DNA of 64,000 nt, taken from assembly GCA_947649645.1 (NCBI GenBank), contig CANSSP010000001.1, forward strand, positions 205,116 to 269,115, read 5' to 3'. The position numbers were made by a program, and so were the translations under genes. Under the pieces are notes generated by a model, which searched no databases, was not told where the DNA came from, and saw nothing but the letters and a program-made list of their open reading frames with translations. Of the stretch, positions 57,646-64,000 are shown one piece after another (positions within the stretch are counted from its first letter, which is position 1; each line of letters begins with the position of its first letter). Source of the DNA: an uncultured Roseburia sp. (GTDB lineage Bacteria > Bacillota > Clostridia > Lachnospirales > Lachnospiraceae).

Positions 57646-59607
57646 ATGAACAATGGTTTTTTGCCGGTCAATGCGGCGGAGATGAGGGCGCAGGGGATTT
57701 CGCAGCCGGATTTTGTTTATGTGTGCGGAGACGCCTATGTGGATCATCCTTCGTTTGGCCATGCGATTATATCAAGAGTGCTTGTGGCGCACGGCTACAC
57801 GGTCTGTATGCTTCCGCAGCCCGACTGGAGGGATCAGGATTCGGTTACGGTGTTTGGCGAGCCGCGGCTGGGATTTCTGGTCACAGCCGGAAATATGGAT
57901 TCCATGGTAAATCATTATTCCGTTTCAAAGAAGAGGCGGGCAAACGATGCGTTCACGCCGGGCGGCGTGATGGGAAAACGTCCCGATTACGCGACGATTG
58001 CCTACTGCAACCTGATCCGCCGGACTTATAAACACACGCCGGTGATTATCGGAGGAATTGAGGCCAGCCTGCGGCGTCTGGCACATTACGACTACTGGTC
58101 AGATAAAATGAAGCGCTCCATTCTGCTGGATTCCGGCGCAGATCTGATTTCCTACGGGATGGGAGAGCGCAGCATTGTTGAGATTGCGGATGCGTTAAAC
58201 AGCGGCCTGGCCGTCCGGGATATCACGTTTGTGGACGGAACGGTCTATAAGACGAGAAAGCGTGAGGATATCTATGACGCGGTCGAGCTTCCCCATTATG
58301 AGGCGCTTCTGGCGGATAAAAAGGAATACGCGAAAAGCTTTTATACCCAGTATTGCAATACCGACCCGTTTACGGCAAAGCGCCTCTTTGAGACGTATGA
58401 CGGGAAAATGTTTATCGTGCAGAATCCGCCGGCAAAACCACTGACGGAGCGTGAGATGGATCAGGTCTATGCCCTGCCGTATCAGCGGACATATCATCCT
58501 TCCTATGAGGCGGCGGGCGGTGTGCCGGCTATCACGGAGGTAAAGTTTTCCCTTGTCAGCAGCCGGGGGTGTTATGGCGGATGCAGTTTTTGCGCGCTGA
58601 CATTCCATCAGGGCCGCATCGTGCAGGTCAGAAGTCACGAATCGATTCTGGCTGAGGCTGGGAAACTGGTGTGGGAACCGGACTTTAAGGGATATATTCA
58701 CGACGTGGGCGGTCCCACCGCCAATTTCCGCGCGCCGGCGTGTGAAAAACAGCTCACAAAAGGTGTGTGCACCGACCGCCAGTGCCTGTCACCAGAGCCC
58801 TGTGCCAGACTTAAGACCGACCACAGTGATTATCTCGCACTTTTAAGGAAGCTGCGCGCGCTTCCGAATGTAAAGAAGGTTTTTATCCGGTCGGGCATCC
58901 GTTTTGACTATCTGATGTATGACGGGGATGAGACGTTTCTTGAGGAACTCTGCAGACATCATGTCAGCGGCCAGCTCAAGGTGGCGCCGGAGCATATCTC
59001 GGACGCGGTGCTCGCGAAAATGGGAAAGCCCGGCGTGCGGGTCTACCGGAAATTTGAAGAGGCCTACCGCAGGATGAATGAAAAGCTGGGGAAAAAGCAG
59101 TATCTTGTTCCTTATCTGATGTCGTCACATCCGGGATCGACGCTGAAGGAGGCAGTCGAACTGGCGGAATTTTTAAGGGACCTGGGGTATATGCCCGAAC
59201 AGGTGCAGGATTTTTATCCGACGCCGTCTACGATCTCTACCTGCATGTATTACACCGGGCTTGACCCGCGCACGATGGAGCCGGTCTATACGGCGGTAAG
59301 CCCGCACGAGAAGGCGATGCAGCGTGCCCTGATTCAGTACCGTAATCCGAAAAATTATGATCTGGTTTACGAGGCTCTTGAAAGAGCGGGAAGGACGGAT
59401 CTGATCGGTTACGACAGAAAATGTCTGATACGGCCGCGCAAGGGCGCATCGGGCGGCAGGACTTACCACGGTACGGCAGGAAATGGAGGCACACCGGTAC
59501 GCCGCAAAGGCCTTGCAGCGGACGGACAGAAGAGGGCAGACGCCAAAACGGCGCGGCCCGTGAAGAAAAAGACGATCCGCAATGTGCATAAAAAACCGGG
59601 CAGATAA
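57646..59607 (+). CDS. YgiQ family radical SAM protein
   Basis: A radical SAM protein of 653 residues with an N-terminal B12-binding-like region. The cluster motif is SSRGCYGGCSFCALTFHQGR (CxxxCxxC, near residue 309). It is followed by typical YgiQ blocks: VGGPTANFRAP, RSGIRFDYLMYD and VPYLMSSHPGS. The N-terminal conserved PQPDWRDQDSV is present, and the C-terminal 60 residues are basic and disordered. The reaction is unknown. ATG 57646 was chosen over 57631; GGGAGG lies before it. It is co-directional with RsuA and the Lhr-like helicase. Confidence 0.93.
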   Translation: MNNGFLPVNAAEMRAQGISQPDFVYVCGDAYVDHPSFGHAIISRVLVAHGYTVCMLPQPDWRDQDSVTVFGEPRLGFLVTAGNMDSMVNHYSVSKKRRANDAFTPGGVMGKRPDYATIAYCNLIRRTYKHTPVIIGGIEASLRRLAHYDYWSDKMKRSILLDSGADLISYGMGERSIVEIADALNSGLAVRDITFVDGTVYKTRKREDIYDAVELPHYEALLADKKEYAKSFYTQYCNTDPFTAKRLFETYDGKMFIVQNPPAKPLTEREMDQVYALPYQRTYHPSYEAAGGVPAITEVKFSLVSSRGCYGGCSFCALTFHQGRIVQVRSHESILAEAGKLVWEPDFKGYIHDVGGPTANFRAPACEKQLTKGVCTDRQCLSPEPCARLKTDHSDYLALLRKLRALPNVKKVFIRSGIRFDYLMYDGDETFLEELCRHHVSGQLKVAPEHISDAVLAKMGKPGVRVYRKFEEAYRRMNEKLGKKQYLVPYLMSSHPGSTLKEAVELAEFLRDLGYMPEQVQDFYPTPSTISTCMYYTGLDPRTMEPVYTAVSPHEKAMQRALIQYRNPKNYDLVYEALERAGRTDLIGYDRKCLIRPRKGASGGRTYHGTAGNGGTPVRRKGLAADGQKRADAKTARPVKKKTIRNVHKKPGR

Positions 59608-59626
59608 GAGGAAGGATAAAAAAGTG

Positions 59627-62600
59627 ATGGAAGAGGATGTGCTGCGTCTCTTTGAAGACGCGTCGGCGGAGTGGTTCCGCCGCACGTTTAAGGAGCCCAC
59701 GCCGGTACAGAAAGAGGCCTGGAAGATGATCGCGGAGGGAAGGCATGTGCTGGTATCGGCTCCGACCGGAACCGGAAAAACGCTCTCCGCTTTTTTTGTA
59801 TTTCTTGACCGGCTGAAGCGGCAGGCGCGTGAGGGCACGTTGAAACAGGAACTGAAGCTGATTTATGTTTCCCCGCTGAAGTCCCTGGCGGCGGATATCC
59901 GTGAGAACTTAAACCGCCCGCTGGCTGGAATCGGCGCGCAGGAGGTGATCGTGGCGGGAATCCGCACCGGCGATACGCCGCAGAGAAAACGGCAGCAGAT
60001 GATCCGCAGACCGCCGCATATCCTTATTATTACGCCGGAGTCGCTGTATCTGATGCTGACCGCAAAGACGGGACAGAAAGTTCTGGCCACGGCGGAGGCC
60101 ATTATTCTGGACGAGCTTCACGCCCTGATTGACACAAAGCGGGGCGCTCATCTGATGCTTTCCGTGGCCCGCCTGGACGCACTCTGCACAAAACCGCTGC
60201 AGCGCATCGGGCTTTCCGCCACGATCGAGCCGCTGGAGGCCGCCGCGGCGTATCTGGCACCGGAAGAGGCGGGGATCGCTGCGCCGCCCATGACAAAAGA
60301 GGTGCGGCTGGAAATTGTAAGTCCGTTTGCCGACGCTTCAAAGGGCAGAAAAAAAGATCCGGTCTGGGAAGAACTGGGCGCGCTTGTGTACCAGTACTGC
60401 CATGGAAACCGCAGTGTGATCGCATTTGTGGAAGGGCGGCGGTATGCGGAAAAGCTGGCCTATTATGTCAACCGCGTCGGCGGGGAAGGCTTTGCGCGGG
60501 TGCATCACGGAAGTCTGTCAAAAGAGCAGCGGACGGAGACGGAGCTGGCGCTTCGCGACGGGCGTCTGCGGCTTTTGTGCGCGACTTCTTCCATGGAGCT
60601 TGGCATCGATGTGGGCGAGATTGACCAGGTTTTGCAGATCGGATGCCCACAGACGGTTTCGGGAACAATGCAGAGGCTGGGGCGGGCGGGTCACAATCCA
60701 GGCCGCGTCAGCGTGATGTATCTGTTTCCGAGGACTGCGGCGGAGAGCGTGTCCTGCGGAATGACGGCGGTGCTGGCCAGAGAGGGAGGAATCGAGCGTG
60801 TCAGCCCGCCGCGCATGTGCCTGGATGTGCTCGCACAGCATCTTGTTTCCATGGCTGCGTTCCGCAGTTATGAGATAGACGAGGTGATGGAGCTCCTGCC
60901 GCGCGCCTGGCCGTTTCGGGAGCTGACAAGAGAAGATGTAAAGTCTGTTCTCTGCATGCTGGCCGGGGATTATGAACATGACAGGGACATCCCTGTACGC
61001 CCCAGGATTTTGTATGACAGAATCCACGAACGGGTGGAGGGAGACGGCTACAGCCGGATGCTGGCCATCTCTGCGGGCGGGACCATTCCGGACCGGGGAC
61101 TCTACGATGTGAAAAACGAAGAGGGCGTAAAGCTCGGTGAAGTGGACGAGGAGTTTGTCTATGAATCCCGGAAGGGGGACCGTTTTATCCTGGGTTCTTT
61201 TGCCTGGAAAGTTTTAAATATCAGCCGCGACACGGTGACAGTGGCGCAGGCTGCGGTGGAGGGAGCCAGACTTCCTTTCTGGAAAGGCGAGCGGAAAGGC
61301 AGAGGGAAGCGGACCGGGGAAGCGTTCGGGCGGATGTTTCATTCCCTGCAGACGGCGTCTGCCGACGGAAGGCTTGACGCGGCGCTAAGAGAGATGGGGC
61401 TTGATGCGTCTGCGGTGCTGCAGGCTTCGGGCTATCTGAAGCGGCAGATTGCTTCGACGGGAAGCCTGCCGGACCATAAGACGATCATTGTGGAGCATTT
61501 CAGGGACTCCATGGGCAACAGCCAGCTTATGATTCATTCTGTTTTCGGGCGGCGCGTCAACGGTCCTCTGGCGCTTCTGGCCGCGGAGACGGTGCGGGAG
61601 ATGCTGGGGACGGAAGTCGGGAGTGTCGATGAGGAGGACGGGGTGCTCGTCTATTCCTACGGAGAGACATCGTTTCCCGAGGGGATTCTGCAGAGAATCA
61701 ATCCGTCTGCCTGCCCCGGGAAGCTGGAAATCCTGCTGCCTGCCACGCCGCTGTTTCACATTGCATTCCGGCACAACAGCGGCCGTGCGCTGATGACGGG
61801 GGTAAAAGGGGGCGGCCGCCAGCCTCTCTGGGCGCAGCGCTTAAGGAGTGCCGCGATGCTGGAGCAGATTATGAAAATAAAGGATCATCCGCTGATGCGT
61901 GAGACAGTGCGGGAGTGTATGCAGGAGCTGTGGGACGTGCAGGGGCTGACGGAGCTTCTGTGTGATATCCGTTCCGGTGCAGTGGAGGTGCGGGAGGTTT
62001 ACAACGACATTCCGTCGCCGATGTCGCTTCCGCTGCAGTGGGGGCAGGAGGCTGCAGTGATGTATGACTATACGCCGACGCCCAGAAAGATCCATGCTGC
62101 GGTAGAGTCCGGGCTGCTTGCGGAACAGGAGCTTATACAGCCAGGAAGCAGGGAACTTGCGGAGACTGCGGAGCGGGAGGTGCTTTTGCGGGATGAAAAA
62201 CAGCTTCATTCTCTTCTGATGACAGAAGGCGATCTGGCGGCGGGAGAGCTTGCAATACAGCCCGAATGGCTGGAGCTTCTGGCGCAGGAGGGGAGAGCCG
62301 TTTACCTGGAGCAGGGACTGTGGATTGCCGCGGAGCAGGAGGAAGAGTACGCCGCCGCGCTTAGCGCGGGAGGGATATCCTGTGAAGCGCGGGGAGCGTC
62401 TTTTTCGACGGAGGATGGCGTGTCCGGGACAAAGTCAGGGCAGCCGGGAGAAAAAGAGCGTCTTCACATTGTAAGGCGCATGCTCCGCTACCGGGGCGGC
62501 GCATGCGCCCGCCAGACGGCCGGGCGTTATGGGTGGCCGGTTTCGGTCGCGGAAGATCTTCTCGAAGAGCTGTGCCGCCGCAGGGAAGCCGTAAGACAGG

Positions 62601-63829
62601 ACGACCGCTATTATCACGCGGCACTTTACCGCCGCGCCAGGATGCGGACACTGAAAAACCGCCGGGAAGAGATACGTACGTTTCCGGCGGAGGCATACAC
62701 GGCCCTGCTGCTTTCGCGGACGCAGTCGGGAGCACCGGCAGAGGAGTGCGTCCGCAATACGCTTAAGCGCTATGCGGGCATGGCGTTTCCGGCGTCGATG
62801 TGGGAGGGCATTCTGTTTCCCGCAAGAGCCGCAGATTACCGCGAGTCCATGCTGGATTCTTTTCTCGCCGGCGGTGAAATGTTCTGGCAGATGGAGGACG
62901 GGGAACGGATCCGTTTTGACGAGCGGGAGGAAACTGACTGGGACGCAGAGCTTCCGGGGAGTGATCTTGCGCTGGATGAAAAGGAACGCGTGATCTATGA
63001 AGCGCTCTCAAAGCGCGGCGCCAGCTTTATGCAGGCGTTAAACAGTCTGCTGCCCGGGGAATCTCCCCATGATACGCTGTTGTCACTGATGGAAAAAGGG
63101 CTGGTCACCGCGGACAGTTTTCTTCCGGTGCGTCAGTGGCTGTCCGGGGGCGCATCCTTAAAAAAGACGGGAAAGGCCGCCGTAAAACAACGTGTGATGA
63201 TGCGTGTAAAGGCGCTTGGCACAGGGAGATGGGACGTGGTAAGGCCGCGAAAGGAGATTTCTGTCGAAGAAAAATTAAACCGCTGTTTCCGCTGTTTCTG
63301 CCTGGTGTGCAGGGAGACGGCGGCGGCAGCGGGGATATCGTGGCAGGAGGTGCTCCCGGCGCTCAGGATCAAGGAGTATACGGGGGAAGTCAGACGCGGA
63401 TATTTTGTGGAGGGGCTCTCCGGCGCACAGTTTATCCGGGCAGACGATTATGAAGGAATTGTACGGCAGCTTGCGCGCGTGGAAAAAGATGTGATCTGGA
63501 TTCATGCGTCGGATCCGGCGCAGTGCCTGGGCAAAATCCTGCCGCACGATAAGGAGCGAAGCTTTTTAAATGTGCCCGGAACTGCAGTGGCCTTTGCGGG
63601 CGGTATCCCTGCAGCCGTGATGGAGCGGCAGGGGAAGGTGCTGCGTGTCTTTGAGGACGGACTGCAGGAAGAATGTCTTCTGCTGTTTGTAAAAGAGTAC
63701 CGGCGCGGAAAACTGTTTCCGGCGCAGAAGCGTATTGTTGTAAAAGAGTATCCGAAACAGGCGGCGGAGGCCTTAAAACAGGCTGGATTTTCCCGTGAAA
63801 TGTCAGACTATGTGCTCTACCGGCGCTAA
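59627..63829 (+). CDS. Lhr-like DEAD/DEAH-box helicase, 1400 aa
   Basis: A large superfamily 2 helicase of the Lhr type. The helicase core lies in the first 450 residues: Q-like FKEPTPVQKEAW, motif I SAPTGTGKT (about residues 44-52), motif II DELHAL, motif III GLSATIEP, and motif VI QRLGRAGHNPGR. It is followed by the Lhr winged-helix and beta-barrel core and a long C-terminal extension (residues 850-1400). Bacterial Lhr proteins are 3'-5' helicases tied to DNA repair and RNA metabolism. ATG 59627 (or GTG 59624) is preceded by AGAGGAAGGA; the longer frame overlaps YgiQ. No nuclease or phosphatase partner gene is nearby. Confidence 0.92.
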   Translation: MEEDVLRLFEDASAEWFRRTFKEPTPVQKEAWKMIAEGRHVLVSAPTGTGKTLSAFFVFLDRLKRQAREGTLKQELKLIYVSPLKSLAADIRENLNRPLAGIGAQEVIVAGIRTGDTPQRKRQQMIRRPPHILIITPESLYLMLTAKTGQKVLATAEAIILDELHALIDTKRGAHLMLSVARLDALCTKPLQRIGLSATIEPLEAAAAYLAPEEAGIAAPPMTKEVRLEIVSPFADASKGRKKDPVWEELGALVYQYCHGNRSVIAFVEGRRYAEKLAYYVNRVGGEGFARVHHGSLSKEQRTETELALRDGRLRLLCATSSMELGIDVGEIDQVLQIGCPQTVSGTMQRLGRAGHNPGRVSVMYLFPRTAAESVSCGMTAVLAREGGIERVSPPRMCLDVLAQHLVSMAAFRSYEIDEVMELLPRAWPFRELTREDVKSVLCMLAGDYEHDRDIPVRPRILYDRIHERVEGDGYSRMLAISAGGTIPDRGLYDVKNEEGVKLGEVDEEFVYESRKGDRFILGSFAWKVLNISRDTVTVAQAAVEGARLPFWKGERKGRGKRTGEAFGRMFHSLQTASADGRLDAALREMGLDASAVLQASGYLKRQIASTGSLPDHKTIIVEHFRDSMGNSQLMIHSVFGRRVNGPLALLAAETVREMLGTEVGSVDEEDGVLVYSYGETSFPEGILQRINPSACPGKLEILLPATPLFHIAFRHNSGRALMTGVKGGGRQPLWAQRLRSAAMLEQIMKIKDHPLMRETVRECMQELWDVQGLTELLCDIRSGAVEVREVYNDIPSPMSLPLQWGQEAAVMYDYTPTPRKIHAAVESGLLAEQELIQPGSRELAETAEREVLLRDEKQLHSLLMTEGDLAAGELAIQPEWLELLAQEGRAVYLEQGLWIAAEQEEEYAAALSAGGISCEARGASFSTEDGVSGTKSGQPGEKERLHIVRRMLRYRGGACARQTAGRYGWPVSVAEDLLEELCRRREAVRQDDRYYHAALYRRARMRTLKNRREEIRTFPAEAYTALLLSRTQSGAPAEECVRNTLKRYAGMAFPASMWEGILFPARAADYRESMLDSFLAGGEMFWQMEDGERIRFDEREETDWDAELPGSDLALDEKERVIYEALSKRGASFMQALNSLLPGESPHDTLLSLMEKGLVTADSFLPVRQWLSGGASLKKTGKAAVKQRVMMRVKALGTGRWDVVRPRKEISVEEKLNRCFRCFCLVCRETAAAAGISWQEVLPALRIKEYTGEVRRGYFVEGLSGAQFIRADDYEGIVRQLARVEKDVIWIHASDPAQCLGKILPHDKERSFLNVPGTAVAFAGGIPAAVMERQGKVLRVFEDGLQEECLLLFVKEYRRGKLFPAQKRIVVKEYPKQAAEALKQAGFSREMSDYVLYRR

Positions 63830-63929
63830 AGGCGCCGGCAGAAAAGACACGAGGGCGGCTCACCGGCCGTGTGATACCGGATATCGACACGGAAAAGCAT
63901 TTGAAGGTTTGTTAAAGAGATACTTCGGT

Positions 63930-63987
63930 TAATCAGAAATGCCGTAAATTCAAATGTTTACGGTTAGAGGGAAGTAATTTCAGATTA
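63930..63987. repeat. Nested inverted repeats at window end
   Basis: TAATCAGAAAT (63930-63940) pairs with ATTTCAGATTA (63977-63987) with one mismatch, enclosing the perfect hairpin CCGTAAA/TTTACGG (63942-63963). No T-run follows. The 171 bases after the helicase gene hold no gene; this may be the leader or an RNA element of the next unit, cut by the window. Confidence 0.45.
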
Positions 63988-64000
63988 GGCGGTATAGCCC

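Noticed and set aside
1..64000. CRISPR arrays, tRNA/rRNA genes, insertion sequences, prophage
   Set aside because: I saw no evenly spaced repeats, no cloverleaf with a GGTTCGAATCC-type arm, no rRNA sequence and no transposase, integrase or phage structural gene.

Overview
The window is about 64 kb of a GC-rich (about 50 %) genome of an anaerobic, spore-forming member of the Clostridia, most likely a Lachnospiraceae. The evidence is the set of sporulation genes (spoIVA, spoIIR, ylbJ, an alpha/beta small acid-soluble spore protein), GGAGG-type ribosome binding sites, a biotin-dependent sodium-pumping decarboxylase operon, DUF4317 and CarD proteins, and Firmicutes gene order (scpA-scpB, yicC-remA-rpoZ-rimO-pgsA, rsmD-coaD-ylbJ). 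Most of it is ordinary chromosomal backbone. I saw no tRNA or rRNA gene, insertion sequence, prophage or CRISPR array.

Layout. 1-8.2 kb: a lipid kinase cut by the window edge, spoIVA, a minus-strand SGNH hydrolase pair, a glycosyltransferase, and queH running into argH with no stop codon between them. 8.4-13.8 kb: asd, an AAA ATPase, a rhodanese-like protein without its catalytic cysteine, scpA-scpB and a D-Ala-D-Ala carboxypeptidase. 13.8-19.2 kb: an operon with a folded 5' leader that encodes a 12S-type carboxyltransferase, a lipoprotein gamma subunit, a biotin carrier, the sodium-pumping beta subunit and a 5S-type carboxyltransferase. 19.3-26.6 kb: a Cu/Zn superoxide dismutase, purine phosphorylase, an adenosine-type deaminase, a metallo-beta-lactamase-fold protein, alaS and a DJ-1 protein.

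26.7-37.7 kb: a spore SASP gene whose promoter lies back to back with a vegetative promoter. The latter drives a 45-codon leader ORF and an intrinsic terminator just ahead of a heterodimeric ABC exporter. This resembles the bmrB-bmrCD antibiotic-responsive attenuator and is the most interesting candidate here. It is followed by spoIIR, a GHKL kinase/LytTR regulator pair and a divergent ABC-2 transporter. 37.9-47.3 kb: an exported trigger-factor-like lipoprotein, CarD, DUF4317, the nadABC-niaR operon, a small XRE repressor facing a membrane protein gene across two 20-bp-spaced repeats, and a GT2 glycosyltransferase. 47.4-64 kb: yicC, remA and rpoZ (with gmk missing from its usual place), rimO, pgsA, a CinA-type amidase, rsmD, coaD, a coiled-coil protein, ylbJ, pepD, an M23 peptidase, a zinc ribbon, an RsuA-type synthase, a YgiQ radical SAM protein and a 1,400-residue Lhr-like helicase.

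Themes. The genes cover spore formation (engulfment signalling, coat base, DNA protection), NAD synthesis under a niacin-responsive repressor, conversion of decarboxylation energy into a sodium gradient, and translation and ribosome maintenance. Starts were chosen from ribosome binding sites, so several differ from the longest possible ORF. All functional statements rest on motif reading without database searches.
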